The notes beneath the pieces were generated by a model. That model ran no database searches, was not told the DNA's origin, and saw only the letters and a program-made list of their open reading frames with translations. A stretch of DNA of 64,000 bases from Streptomyces sp. WZ-12 (GTDB lineage: Bacteria; Actinomycetota; Actinomycetes; Streptomycetales; Streptomycetaceae), in assembly GCF_028898845.1 (NCBI RefSeq), contig NZ_CP118574.1, positions 7,923,001 to 7,987,000 of the forward strand. Reading direction: 5' to 3'. Each line of letters starts with the position of its first letter. Positions within the stretch are counted from its first letter, which is position 1. Below are positions 16,478 to 25,348 of this stretch, one piece after another. The position numbers were made by a program, and so were the translations under genes.

Positions 16478-17401
16478 ATGCACCACACGACCACCACCGC
16501 ACCGCCCCCAGGCACCAGACGCCCCACCGCGCCGCGCCGCCGCGCGCTCCTCGCGGGCGCCGTCGCCACCGCCCTCGCCCTCCTCGTCGCCGGCTGCGGC
16601 GCCGCCGGCTCCCAGGCCCACCGCGTCCGGGTCGGCGTGAGCGGCGACTCGACCGAGTGGGACGTCCTGGCCAAGGAGGCGAAGAAGAAGGGGCTGGACG
16701 TCGAGGTGGTGCCGTTCGACGACTACTCCCTGCCCAACAAGGCGCTCGCCGCCGGCGACATCGAGCTGAACGCCTTCCAACACCTGGTGTTCCTGGCCCA
16801 GTCCAACGCCGAGAACGGCACCGACATCGTGCCGCTGGCCCCCACCACCGTCGTCCCGATGGGCCTGTACGCCAAGAAGGTCGGCACGTTGGCCGACCTC
16901 CCGGACGGGGCCCGGATCGCCCATCCCAACGACCCCGCCAACGAGGGCCGGGCGCTGCGGCTGCTGGCCCGGGCGAAGCTGATCACGCTGAAGCCCGGCA
17001 CCGGGCTGTTCGCCACCGCGGACGACATCGCCGCCAACCCCCGCCACCTGCGGTTCACCCCCGTCAACGCGCAACAGACGCCCCGCCTGCTCGCCGACGT
17101 GGACGCCGCGGTCATCAACGACGGGGTCGCCAGCCTGTCCGGGATCCGTGCGGACACCGCCCTGTTCAAGGACGATCCGCACAGCCCCGACATCCGCCCC
17201 TACCTCAACGTCATCGCCGCCCGCGCCGCCGACAAGGACAACCCGGACTACGCCGAGGTCCTCAAGCTCTACGCCAGCAAGCCGGTGCAGGACGAGGCCC
17301 GGCGGACCTCCAACGGCACCGCCGTCCACCTCGACCTCTCCGCCGCCCAACTGGCCGCCGAACTGTCCCGCGTCGGGCGCCAGCTCAAGGGGGCGTCGTG
17401 A
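16478..17401 (+). CDS. metQ: MetQ/NlpA family methionine-binding lipoprotein
   Basis: This 307-residue protein has a lipoprotein signal (RRRALLAGAVATALALLVAGC) with the lipidated Cys near residue 36, and an NlpA-family solute-binding domain: VSGDSTEWDVLAKEAKKKGL, FDDYSLPNKALAAGDIELNAFQH and HPNDPANEGRALRLL. MetQ proteins capture D/L-methionine and related compounds for the MetNI importer. Its stop overlaps the GTG of metN. The 100-base gap from the peptide transporter shows no S-adenosylmethionine riboswitch that I can recognise. Confidence 0.9.
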   Translation: MHHTTTTAPPPGTRRPTAPRRRALLAGAVATALALLVAGCGAAGSQAHRVRVGVSGDSTEWDVLAKEAKKKGLDVEVVPFDDYSLPNKALAAGDIELNAFQHLVFLAQSNAENGTDIVPLAPTTVVPMGLYAKKVGTLADLPDGARIAHPNDPANEGRALRLLARAKLITLKPGTGLFATADDIAANPRHLRFTPVNAQQTPRLLADVDAAVINDGVASLSGIRADTALFKDDPHSPDIRPYLNVIAARAADKDNPDYAEVLKLYASKPVQDEARRTSNGTAVHLDLSAAQLAAELSRVGRQLKGAS

Positions 17402-18261
17402 CCGCCGGCCCGGAGGAGTCCACCGTGCCCGGACCCATCATCCAACTCCGCGGTGTCAGCAAGGAGTTCGCCGGCGGAACGGTCGCCGTCGACCGCGTCG
17501 ACCTTGACGTCGAGGCCGGCAGCGTCCTCGGTGTCGTCGGCCACAGCGGCGCCGGCAAGTCCACCCTCCTGCGGCTGATCAACCTGCTGGAGGCGCCCAC
17601 CACGGGCACCGTCACCGTGGACGGCCGGGAACTCACCGCGCTCGGCGCCCGCCCGCTGCGCGCCGCCCGCCGGGACATCGGCATGGTCTTCCAACAGTTC
17701 AACCTCTTCCGCTCCCGCACCGTCCTCGGCAACGTCGGCTATCCGCTGCGCCAGGCCGGCGCCTCCCGGGCCCAGGCCAGGGAACGGGCCGAGGAGGCGC
17801 TGCGCTTCGTCGGGCTGACCGACCAGGCCCGGCGCTACCCCGAACAGCTCTCCGGCGGCCAACGCCAACGCGTCGGCATCGCCCGCGCGCTCGCGACCCG
17901 CCCCCGGGTGCTGCTCTGCGACGAGGCCACCTCGGCGCTGGACCCGCAGACCACCCAGGAGGTGCTGGCGCTGCTGCGCCGGGTCAACGACGAACTGGGC
18001 GTCACCATCGTGCTGATCACCCACGAGATGGAGGTGGTGCGGGCGGTCTGTGACCGGATGGCCGTACTGGACGCCGGCCGCATCGTGGAGGACGGACCGG
18101 TGCGCGAGGTGTTCGCCGCGCCCCAACACCCCACCACCCGGGCGTTCGTGCGCAGCGCGGTGCGGGCGTCGCCGCTGCTGGACCTGCTCCCCGAGGCGCT
18201 GCGCAGACACGGTGTGGACGAGGCGGTCGCCGCCTCGGTGTTGGCGGAGGTGGGCGCGTGA
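17398..18261 (+). CDS. metN: MetN-type methionine ABC transporter ATP-binding protein
   Basis: This 287-residue ABC ATPase is of the MetN/polar amino acid type: Walker A GHSGAGKST, Q-loop VFQQFNLF, signature LSGGQRQRV and Walker B VLLCDEATSALD. The GTG at 17398 overlaps the stop of metQ (GTGA), and its own stop overlaps the GTG of metI. The usual C-terminal NIL regulatory domain of MetN, which senses cellular methionine, is reduced here to about 40 residues (SAVRASPLLDLLPEALRRHGV...), so trans-inhibition by methionine may be absent. Confidence 0.9.
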   Translation: MTAGPEESTVPGPIIQLRGVSKEFAGGTVAVDRVDLDVEAGSVLGVVGHSGAGKSTLLRLINLLEAPTTGTVTVDGRELTALGARPLRAARRDIGMVFQQFNLFRSRTVLGNVGYPLRQAGASRAQARERAEEALRFVGLTDQARRYPEQLSGGQRQRVGIARALATRPRVLLCDEATSALDPQTTQEVLALLRRVNDELGVTIVLITHEMEVVRAVCDRMAVLDAGRIVEDGPVREVFAAPQHPTTRAFVRSAVRASPLLDLLPEALRRHGVDEAVAASVLAEVGA

Positions 18262-18923
18262 TCCAGCAGGACTGGAGCCTGCTCTGGCCCAAGATCGTCG
18301 ACGCCACCGGCGAAACGCTCTACATGGTGCTGGCCACCCTCGCCCTCTCCGGAGTGCTCGGCCTGGTCGTCGGGCTCGCGCTCTACGCCACCCGCAAGGG
18401 CGGCGTCCTCCAACAACGGGCCGTCTTCGTCGTGCTGAGCACGTTCGTCAACATCGTCCGGCCGGTGCCCGCACTGATCGCGATCGTCGTACTGTCCCCG
18501 ATGACAAGGGAGTTGATCGGCACCGCGGTGGGTACCGACGCGGTGATCTTCCCGATGACGGTGATCGCGACGTTCGGCGTGGCTCGCATCGTGGAGAGCA
18601 ATCTGCTCGCCGTGGAACCGGGCGTCATCGAGGCGGCCCGCGCGATGGGCACCGGCCCGGTCCGGATCCTGCTCACCGTGCTGGTGCCGGAGGCGCTGGG
18701 GCCGTTGATCCTCGGCATGACCTTCATGCTGGTGGCGCTGATCGACTTCTCGGTGATCGCCGGCACGGTGGGCGGCGGTGGCGTCGGCAACCTCGCCATC
18801 ACCCACGGCTATCTGCGGTTCGACACCCGGGTGATGGTGGTGACCGTCGTCATCCTCATCGCGCTGGTCCAGGCAGCGCAGTTGCTCGGGAACGTGCTGT
18901 CGCGCAAGGTCCTCAGGCGCTGA
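18258..18923 (+). CDS. metI: MetI-type methionine ABC transporter permease
   Basis: This 221-residue permease has five hydrophobic segments and the MetI features TFVNIVRPVPALIAIVVL, the cytoplasmic coupling loop VEPGVIEAARAMG, and VALIDFSVIAGTVGGGGVGN. The length matches MetI of other bacteria (about 217). It is translationally coupled to metN by a four-base overlap (GTGA) and ends the operon. Confidence 0.9.
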   Translation: MIQQDWSLLWPKIVDATGETLYMVLATLALSGVLGLVVGLALYATRKGGVLQQRAVFVVLSTFVNIVRPVPALIAIVVLSPMTRELIGTAVGTDAVIFPMTVIATFGVARIVESNLLAVEPGVIEAARAMGTGPVRILLTVLVPEALGPLILGMTFMLVALIDFSVIAGTVGGGGVGNLAITHGYLRFDTRVMVVTVVILIALVQAAQLLGNVLSRKVLRR

Positions 18924-19118
18924 GTCCGGCGGCGGAACCGTCGTCCGGCGTCGGGGGTGCCGGGGCGCCTCAACGCCCGTGCCACGGCCCCGAACACGGG
19001 CGCCGACCGGGTCTCGGATAGCCTGACCGCTGCCGTGGCGCGGGCGGCCCCGGCCCCGCCTTCCCGAGCCGGGCGGGGCCGCCCGACAGCCCACCGATCG
19101 CCGACCACAGAGGGAGAC

Positions 19119-19613
19119 ATGCGCAACAAGCACCGACTGGTAGGCGCCGGACTGGCGGCGTTCCTCATGGCCGGACTGGGCGCGTGCGGCACCGGCGGTG
19201 GCGGGCAGAGCGTCCTGCCGCACCGGGACCCCGTCACGGGGCTGCGGGCCGGCGTCCGCCACGTCACCAGGCAGACCGCCCTGGCCACCCGTCCGCACCA
19301 GGTCACCACCTGCACCCCGGGCACCCGACGCGTCAAACACACCAAGCGCAGCGGCAAGAGCAAGAAGACCTGGTACAGCACCGAGCACTACCAGGACTGC
19401 CACCAGACCGTGCGGGGCACCGAGCGCTACCGCCGGGAGATCCGACCGGAGCGCTGGTGCGTACGACTGGACGACGTCAACGGCGACCGGCGCAAGAACG
19501 GCGTCTGGTTCGCGGTCGACTCCGACACCTATCACCGGGCCGTCAACGCCAAGGACCACGCCCGGTTGCGGTTCACCCCGACCGACAGCGGGAGTGCGAC
19601 CGGCTGCCGGTAA
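19119..19613 (+). CDS. Small lipoprotein of unknown function
   Basis: This 164-residue protein has a lipoprotein signal (MRNKHRLVGAGLAAFLMAGLGAC, lipidated Cys at 23) and a mature domain rich in Thr, Arg and Lys. Conserved-looking features are TTCTPGTRRVKHTKRSGKSK, TWYSTEHYQDCHQTVRGTERY and the ending SATGCR; three to four cysteines may pair. Comparable exported proteins occur widely in Streptomyces with no assigned role. GGGAG stands three to seven bases before the ATG at 19119. A hairpin follows at 19622-19643. Confidence 0.75.
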   Translation: MRNKHRLVGAGLAAFLMAGLGACGTGGGGQSVLPHRDPVTGLRAGVRHVTRQTALATRPHQVTTCTPGTRRVKHTKRSGKSKKTWYSTEHYQDCHQTVRGTERYRREIRPERWCVRLDDVNGDRRKNGVWFAVDSDTYHRAVNAKDHARLRFTPTDSGSATGCR

Positions 19614-19621
19614 CCGCGACG

Positions 19622-19643
19622 GACGGCCGGCGGCCGGGCCGTC
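19622..19643. terminator. Hairpin between convergent genes
   Basis: GACGGCC (19622-19628) pairs with GGCCGTC (19637-19643) around an 8-base loop, between the stops at 19613 (+) and 19717 (-). Confidence 0.45.
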
Positions 19644-19716
19644 ATCCCGACCACCGGCCTCGGCGCCGCCGCGCCTCAAGTACGCGGCGCCGCCCCGTAG
19701 TTAGCGCATTGCGACC

Positions 19717-20472
19717 TCAGAGCGTCCGCCCGAAGAGGTCCAGCAGCGCCCGCCAATGGCGCTCGGCCGCCTCGGCGTTGTACATGGCGGTGTCGGTCTG
19801 GGTGTACCCGTGCTGGGCGCCCTCGTACAGTTCGCTGCGGTAGCGCGCCCCCGCCGCGTCCAACGCCCGCTCCAGGGCCGCGATCTGCTCCGCCGGCATG
19901 GAGTGGTCGTGGTCGGCGTGGCCGAAGTACAGCTCGGCGGTGATGCGGTCGAGGGCCCGGTGCGGGCTGTCCTCGGCGTCGGTGGCCAGATTGCCGGCGT
20001 GGAACGCGCCGGCCGCCGCGATCCGGTCCGGGTAGGCGGCCGCGGTGCGGACCGCCAGCACGCCGCCCATGCAGTAACCGGTGGCGCCCACGGGGCCGTC
20101 CGCGACCAGGGGCGAGGCGGCCAGCCAGTCGAGGTACGCGCCGGCGTCCCGCATCGCCAGCTCGGGCGTGAAGGACTGGATGATCGGCATGATCTTCTCG
20201 AAGATCTGCGGGCGCTCGGCGGGGTTGATGTGCTCGGGCAACTCCACCACCGGGGCCCGGCCGGCGCGGTAGAGGACGTTGGGCACCAGTACCGTGTAGC
20301 CCTGCCCGGCCAGTCGCCTGGCCATCTCCTCCAACGCGGGTCGCAGCCCGAAGGCGTCCATGTAGAGCAGGACCCCGGGGTGGGGCGCGCCGTCGTCGGG
20401 GTGGGCGAGATAGGCGTCGGCGGTCCCGTCCGGTGTGGGAAGGTCGATCGATTCACCCTGCACGTTGGTCAT
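19717..20472 (-). CDS. Dienelactone hydrolase family protein
   Basis: This 251-residue alpha/beta hydrolase has the dienelactone-hydrolase nucleophile elbow GYCMGG with Cys134 in place of serine, a later Asp in GHADHDHSMP and His in EGAQHGYT, which complete the Cys-Asp-His triad. Family members open cyclic enol-lactones or act on related esters; the substrate here is not evident. The ATG at 20472 has AAAGGTG about eight bases upstream; a further ATG five codons earlier is weaker. It appears monocistronic. Confidence 0.88.
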   Translation of the reverse strand: MTNVQGESIDLPTPDGTADAYLAHPDDGAPHPGVLLYMDAFGLRPALEEMARRLAGQGYTVLVPNVLYRAGRAPVVELPEHINPAERPQIFEKIMPIIQSFTPELAMRDAGAYLDWLAASPLVADGPVGATGYCMGGVLAVRTAAAYPDRIAAAGAFHAGNLATDAEDSPHRALDRITAELYFGHADHDHSMPAEQIAALERALDAAGARYRSELYEGAQHGYTQTDTAMYNAEAAERHWRALLDLFGRTL

Positions 20473-20653
20473 CTCCGCACCTTTCATCAGGCATCCGGGC
20501 GGTACGCGAGGAGCGACCGCCCACCCGCCGACCGCCATGGTCGACGGATCTTCACACGGTAACCCCTCCTCACCCCCGCCTCCCTCGGGCCAGGGCGGCG
20601 GAACAGACACGGGACTACCCGGGCGGACGGCCGGATTCGCGCCGCGCGGTCCC

Positions 20654-21400
20654 TCAGGAACGGCCGTAGCGGTGCACGACCGGCGCCAGATAGGTGGCGC
20701 ACGTCTCGCCCAAGCGGGCCAACTCCTCCGCCGAGCCCACCAGTTGGACCCGGTCGAACTCCGCACCGCGCCCCCGCTCGGCCTCCGCCGACACCAGGGC
20801 CGCATGGCGTTCGCGCAACCCTCGCGCGGGCCGTTCGGGGGCCCGGAACACCACCCCGACGCTCCCGCGCGCACCCCGCAGCACCAGCCACAGGGCCAGG
20901 TCGTCGGGCGGCGTGTCGACGCCGGTCTCCTCGGCCAGTTCGCGGGCGGCGTGCCATTGGAGCGCGGCGGTGTCGAGGGGCTGGTGGGGAGCGGGCGGTT
21001 CGATGGAGCCGCCCGGCAGTTGCCAACGCCCGGGCGTGGCCGTCCAGGAGGCCATGCGCCCCACCAGCAGCCGCCCGTCCTCGGCCGGCTGCACGACGGC
21101 GACGAACAGGGCCGGCAGACCAGGCGTCGCGCCCGGGCCGCGGCGGCGGGCGTAGCGCCGGTAGGTGGTGCGGGCCCAGGAGACGGTCACGTCGTGCGGG
21201 CCGGTCCGCGTCAGCCGCGTGCAGGCCACCACGGGCCCGTCGAAGAGGTCCGGATTGGCCCGGACCGCCTCTTCCCAGGCGTGGTCCACGGCCCGCCGTT
21301 CTTCCGGCGTCTGAGGCGGCACCGGCGCCTCGACCAGGCGGATCCGGTGCACCTCCTGGGTCTCTACGGCGGGGTGCCCCGGCGGCGGCTCGGTGGTCAT
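20654..21400 (-). CDS. Nudix hydrolase family protein with atypical Nudix box
   Basis: This 248-residue protein has an N-terminal region of about 85 residues and a Nudix domain centred on RWQLPGGSIEPP and AARELAEETGV. The REx2EE part of the Nudix box is intact, but about ten extra residues lie between the GGS-E start and the REL helix, and the first conserved Glu of the spaced motif is missing at its usual distance. It may still hydrolyse a nucleoside diphosphate derivative or have become a binding domain. The ATG at 21400 has a weak upstream site. It stands alone on the minus strand. Confidence 0.75.
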   Translation of the reverse strand: MTTEPPPGHPAVETQEVHRIRLVEAPVPPQTPEERRAVDHAWEEAVRANPDLFDGPVVACTRLTRTGPHDVTVSWARTTYRRYARRRGPGATPGLPALFVAVVQPAEDGRLLVGRMASWTATPGRWQLPGGSIEPPAPHQPLDTAALQWHAARELAEETGVDTPPDDLALWLVLRGARGSVGVVFRAPERPARGLRERHAALVSAEAERGRGAEFDRVQLVGSAEELARLGETCATYLAPVVHRYGRS

Positions 21401-21606
21401 GGGGTCAGCTCCGCACCGTTGTTGGCTGCCTGTGCCCGTCCATGCGTCCAGGATCGCCCACCCGGCCACCGTTCGTCGGAAGCCCGGACGCTGCGGCGTG
21501 CCTGTTGTGTGAGCCGCGCCAGGCATGGCGGGCACGGCTGCGCGGGCGACCTGTGTCGAGCTCAAGTCCCTTATGTATCAGTTCAGTTGGCCACTACAAG
21601 GCGGCC

Positions 21607-21642
21607 GTGCGGGCCCGTCGAGGATCGAGGACGGGCCCGCAC
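21607..21642 (-). terminator. Strong hairpin terminator after the winged-helix protein gene
   Basis: Perfect 13-bp arms (GTGCGGGCCCGTC, 21607-21619, with 21630-21642) around a 10-base loop, 22 bases after the stop at 21665. Confidence 0.75.
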
Positions 21643-21664
21643 CCAGAGCGTGTCCGGAGATGCC

Positions 21665-22324
21665 TCAGGTCGCCGCGTAGGTGCCCCGGCCAGGGCGCGT
21701 GACCAGTTCCGTCTTCTTCACGGCCCGGTCCAGGGTGTTGCGCACGGACTCGATCTGGCCCGGCGTGGCTTCCCGGCCCAGTGCCGCGTTGATGTCCCGC
21801 GGACGCATCGGAGTGCCGGCGTTCTTCAAGATCTCCAGCGCGGAGTCCAGCAGGCTGTTGCCGGCGTCCTTGGTCGCCGCCTGCGGCTCGGCCGCGGCCT
21901 GCTTGGTGGCTGCCTGCTTCGCCTTGGGCTTCGCCGCCGCGGCCTTCTTGCCGGCCGTCTTCTTCGCCGTGCGGCGCTTGGTACGCGTTGAGGCGGCGGC
22001 CCGCGGCTGCGGGACGGAGGCCGTGGCGTCCGCCTCGACGGCCGCTTCCGGTGCCGGCTCGGCCTCGGCGGCCTGGCCCTTGCCGGACTCCTCCGACGCC
22101 GCGGCGGCCGGCAGTTCGCCGGCGGTTGCGGCGACGGCAGCCGGCTGCCTGTCGGGGAGCGCGTCGCCGGTCAGCACGCGCAGGCCCTCCAGGGCGTTGC
22201 GGGTGGAGGTCACCCGGTGCGCCAGGGAGTCGAGTTGGTCGCGAAGTGCGCGCTCCTGCTCTTCGAGCTGCGGCAGTACGCCTTCGAGATTCTGGATCGT
22301 CTGGTGGAGAACGGAGTCAGTCAT
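21665..22324 (-). CDS. Coiled-coil, Lys/Ala-rich, winged-helix protein (putative nucleoid or regulatory protein)
   Basis: This 219-residue protein has three parts. Residues 1-50 are a coiled coil (NLEGVLPQLEEQERALRDQLDSL). A low-complexity linker (about 60-155) is first acidic, then a histone-H1-like Lys/Ala/Thr stretch (TKRRTAKKTAGKKAAAAK). The C-terminal 65 residues look like a winged helix (LLDSALEILKNAG, RPRDINAALGRE, VRNTLDRAVKKTELV, GRGTYA). The basic tail plus winged helix suggests DNA binding, as in Lsr2- or HupS-like architectures, but it is neither. Its role is unknown. GGAAGC precedes the ATG; a palindrome lies 80 bases upstream. Confidence 0.75.
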   Translation of the reverse strand: MTDSVLHQTIQNLEGVLPQLEEQERALRDQLDSLAHRVTSTRNALEGLRVLTGDALPDRQPAAVAATAGELPAAAASEESGKGQAAEAEPAPEAAVEADATASVPQPRAAASTRTKRRTAKKTAGKKAAAAKPKAKQAATKQAAAEPQAATKDAGNSLLDSALEILKNAGTPMRPRDINAALGREATPGQIESVRNTLDRAVKKTELVTRPGRGTYAAT

Positions 22325-22807
22325 GTGCTTCCTAACCTCACGGGGGAATGAGATTCCAGTCACCATACGCCCAACGACCGCAACACGGGAGAGGGGACGG
22401 CCTTGTAGTGAAGAACTACATGCACGTAAGGACCTGCTGTTTTGCCCGAACGCGCCGATCCCGACTGCCGGAAGCGCTCGGGGCATAGGCCCGGCAGGCG
22501 CCTGGGAAAGGCCGTGCCGAGTCCGATTTCCGCTGGTCGGAAGGGTGTTGGGTGCCTGAATGGCTCGCCTGGACGCGGCCGACGGCGCGAGGTGGAGCCG
22601 CCCGCGCACCAGTTGGCCTGGTCCGTAAGGGGCTCAGGCGTGCGAGGTGTACGTCCAGGGTGTGCGATTGCCCCAGCTCAGATGCCGACTGTGGTCCGCG
22701 GCCCGCCGAGGCGCCGCGTCGGGGTACGGCGCGGGAGCACAACGGGCGCTGCCCATCGCCGCGTTGGGCGCAGCGGACCTCTTGAGAACGGCCGCGGTCG
22801 CGCCCCG
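22325..22807. other. Intergenic region without a convincing gene
   Basis: Between the winged-helix gene start (22324, minus) and the LysR stop (22808, minus) I find the 17-bp palindrome at 22404-22420 and otherwise GC-rich sequence with open frames that lack ribosome sites and sensible composition. It presumably holds the winged-helix gene promoter and the LysR terminator. Confidence 0.5.
22404..22420. promoter_or_regulatory. Palindrome upstream of the winged-helix protein gene
   Basis: TGTAGT-GAAGA-ACTACA is a perfect inverted repeat in a locally AT-rich patch, 80 bases upstream of the ATG at 22324. It may be an operator; the binding protein is unknown. Confidence 0.4.
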
Positions 22808-23707
22808 TCAGGCGCCGTCCGCCGCCCGACCGGTGACCAGGTCGACCAACTGCCTGGCGGGGGCGGAGGGATGAACGGGGTGGACGAGTTCGGTGCGGTG
22901 CACCAGGCGCGGTTCGGCGACCGGTACGGCAGTGACGCCGGGGAGCATGGCCGCCATCGACCAGGGCAGCGCGGCGAGGCCGTGGCCGGCGGCAACCAGT
23001 GCGGCGAGGCCGTGCAGATCGGTCCCGCGGTGGCGGAGCCTGGGACGGAAGCCCTCGGTGCGACAGACGGCGCGCAGCCGATCGAGCGGAACGGCGGTGT
23101 CCGGGGCGTCGATCCAATGTGCCTGGGCCAGGTCGGTCAGCCGCACGGAACGGCGCGGGGCCAGCGGATGGCCGTGCGGAAGGGGCACGGCCAGGCGCTC
23201 CTCGGCCACCGCGAGGGTGGTGGTGGGGCCGAGGTCGGGCATCGGGAGCGGGTCGCTGGGGGCGGCGGCGCCGTCGACGAGGCCGAGGTCGGCGCGTCCG
23301 GTGACCACCTCCGCCAACACCGCGTCCCGGCCGAGGACTCGAACCTCCAGGTCCAGTCCGACGGAGTCGGCGCGCAGCGCGGCGAGCGCCCCGGCCACGA
23401 CCGGGCCGAGCGCGGCCGGCGAACAGGCCAGGGTCAGTTGGCTGGGCCGGGCCCGGTGCAGGCGGGCGAGGTCGGCGCGGGCGGCGTCCAGGCGCAGGAG
23501 CAGCGCGGGGGCGTGTTCCAACAACCGCACGCCGGCCGGCGTGGGCGCCACCGGCCGCCGCTCGACCAGCCGGGCGCCCAAGTCGGCCTCCAGGGCGGCG
23601 ATGTGTTGGGAGACCGCGGACTGGGTGTAGCCGAGCGCGGCGGCGGCGCCGGAGAAGGAGCGGTGGTCGAGGACCGCGACGAAGGTGCGCAACAGGTGCG
23701 GGTCCAT
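22808..23707 (-). CDS. LysR family transcriptional regulator
   Basis: This 299-residue protein has the LysR N-terminal helix-turn-helix (MDPHLLRTFVAVLDHRSFSGAAAALGYTQSAVSQHIAALE, residues 1-40) and a periplasmic-binding-like effector domain. The length is standard. It is transcribed away from the amidotransferase gene at 23802 with a 94-base intergenic region, the classic arrangement in which a LysR protein controls its divergent neighbour. The effector is unknown. Confidence 0.9.
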   Translation of the reverse strand: MDPHLLRTFVAVLDHRSFSGAAAALGYTQSAVSQHIAALEADLGARLVERRPVAPTPAGVRLLEHAPALLLRLDAARADLARLHRARPSQLTLACSPAALGPVVAGALAALRADSVGLDLEVRVLGRDAVLAEVVTGRADLGLVDGAAAPSDPLPMPDLGPTTTLAVAEERLAVPLPHGHPLAPRRSVRLTDLAQAHWIDAPDTAVPLDRLRAVCRTEGFRPRLRHRGTDLHGLAALVAAGHGLAALPWSMAAMLPGVTAVPVAEPRLVHRTELVHPVHPSAPARQLVDLVTGRAADGA

Positions 23708-23801
23708 GCGCCGCAGTATCCCACGCGCATCAGCAACGCTTATCCGCCGTGCAGGAATCATCGTTGGACCTGATCCTGCCGCGCACACCAGGATGACCTG
23801 C

Positions 23802-24532
23802 ATGAACGACACCGCACCGAGCGCGCCCGGCGCGCGCCTCGCCCTCGTCGGCGACCGCTCCGAGGCCGTCCGCTCGCACGCCCGCATCCCCGTCCTCCTC
23901 GAAACCCTGCGCATCCGCGACGGGTTGGACCTGGACGCCTACTGGATCCCCACCGAGGACGCCGAGGAGGACCTGACCGGCTTCGACGCGATCTGGGTCC
24001 TGCCCGGCAGTCCCTACCGCAGCGAGGCCGGCGTGCTGGCCGCGATCCGCTCGGCCCGCGCGAACGGCATCCCCTTCCTGGGCACCTGCGGCGGTTTCCC
24101 ACACGCCCTGTTGGAGTTCGCCCGCAACGTGTGCGGCCTGGCCCGCGCCGGCCACGCCGAGAACACTCCCGGCCCCGCAGACGAGGACGCGCTGGTCATC
24201 CCGTTGGCCTGCTCACTGGTCGGCCACGAGGGCACCGTGCACGTCACCGCCGGCTCCCGGGCCGCCCAACTCCTCGGCGCCGACCGCACCCAGGCCCGCT
24301 ACCACTGCAACTACGCCCCAACCCCCGCCACTTGGACCTGCTGCGCCGACACGGCCTGGCCTTCACCGGCACCGACGACTCCGGCGAGGTCCGCATCGCC
24401 GAACTGCCCGACCACCCCTTCTTCCTCGCCACCCTCTTCCAACCCGAACTCCACGGCGACGGCACCCGCCCCCACCCACTGATCACCGGCCTGGCCACGG
24501 CGGCCGTCGAGCACGCACGGGTCCGGGCCTGA
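23802..24532 (+). pseudogene. Class I glutamine amidotransferase-like gene (CTP synthase C-terminal-related), frameshifted
   Basis: The frame from ATG 23802 encodes a class I amidotransferase-like domain with the nucleophile in FLGTCGGFPHALLEF (Cys96), like proteins annotated as CTP synthase C-terminal region-related. After about codon 171 (CNYAP) the sequence stops resembling the family and becomes Thr/Pro/Ser-rich. The expected continuation (HLDLLRRHGL, FTGTDDSGEVRIAEL, FFLATLFQPEL) is present in the next frame up to the stop at 24532. One base appears to be missing near 24311-24325, in a C-rich run. This is either a real -1 frameshift or a sequencing error. AGGA precedes the ATG. Confidence 0.8.
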
Positions 24533-24735
24533 TGACCGGGGTGGCTGCGCCAGGCACGTCCGCCCCGTCGGCCCAGCCCAGCGGCAGGCAACATTCACCC
24601 TGCCCAGCAGCAGGTCGCTCGCTCATCGCGTGAGACCGCTGCGTGCCCGGTGGGAGACGCCACCGAGCCTGGCTGCCGCCGTGCCCACCTCGCCAGTCCG
24701 GACGGATTGCCCGGCAGCCTCCGGGCGAAAGCTTC

Positions 24736-25098
24736 CTAGCCGCGCGACGGTGCCAGGCGGTACGAGTCGGCCAGGTCGCGGACCTCCACCGACGTCACCA
24801 CGTCGTGCGCGTCGTGCCCGGGCAGGTGCTTGCCGAGCAGGGCGAGCACGTCCTCCGACAGCCGGCCCTTCAGCTCGTCCGGGCGTCCCGGCAGCAGCCC
24901 CACGGCCACGTGCACGAAGGCCGCCTCCCCCGCCTCCCCGTCGCCGACGTAGGTGTCCGCGGCCGCGCGGAAGAACGTCTTGCAGACGCCCGCCGAGCCG
25001 GTTTCCGCCAGCACCAGGGGGTGCAGTTCCCGTACGAAGGCCCGCCGGTCGAAGACGCCGGCAAGCTGGGCGGAGTAGTCGACGGTGATGTGGGGCAT
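24736..25098 (-). CDS. 5-carboxymethyl-2-hydroxymuconate isomerase-like protein
   Basis: This 120-residue protein is of the CHMI (HpaF) branch of the tautomerase superfamily. It begins MPHITVDYS with the family's catalytic N-terminal Pro (after Met removal), then FDRRAFVRELHPLV and VHVAVGLLPGRPDELKGRLSEDVLALL, and the expected length. HpaF isomerises a ring-cleavage product in homoprotocatechuate breakdown, but no other gene of that pathway lies nearby, so the substrate is open. The 5' region up to 25348 separates it from the divergent amidohydrolase gene. Confidence 0.85.
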   Translation of the reverse strand: MPHITVDYSAQLAGVFDRRAFVRELHPLVLAETGSAGVCKTFFRAAADTYVGDGEAGEAAFVHVAVGLLPGRPDELKGRLSEDVLALLGKHLPGHDAHDVVTSVEVRDLADSYRLAPSRG

Positions 25099-25348
25099 GG
25101 CGGAATGGACCTCTCGCGTACGTGTGCTCTATGCAGCTATCTTCCTCCATGGGGTCGGGCGCGGGGCGGGGAGCCCGGCCACCGGCTCCGCGCGGCGGGG
25201 TGCTAAGCCGCCTCCGGGTGAGCGTGCCGAGACGCTGCGGGGTGAGTAAGTTCCTTTCAGGCCAGAGGAGTTGTGCCGCTGGCCTGAGTCGTCCGTCGGG
25301 CGGAGGGCTGGATCTTCCGTCCGGCGGGGAGAAGGAGCACGCGCAGGC

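Noticed and set aside
22442..23773. Plus-strand gene opposite the LysR gene
   Set aside because: Antisense to a canonical LysR sequence with correct helix-turn-helix; the plus frame has no family resemblance.
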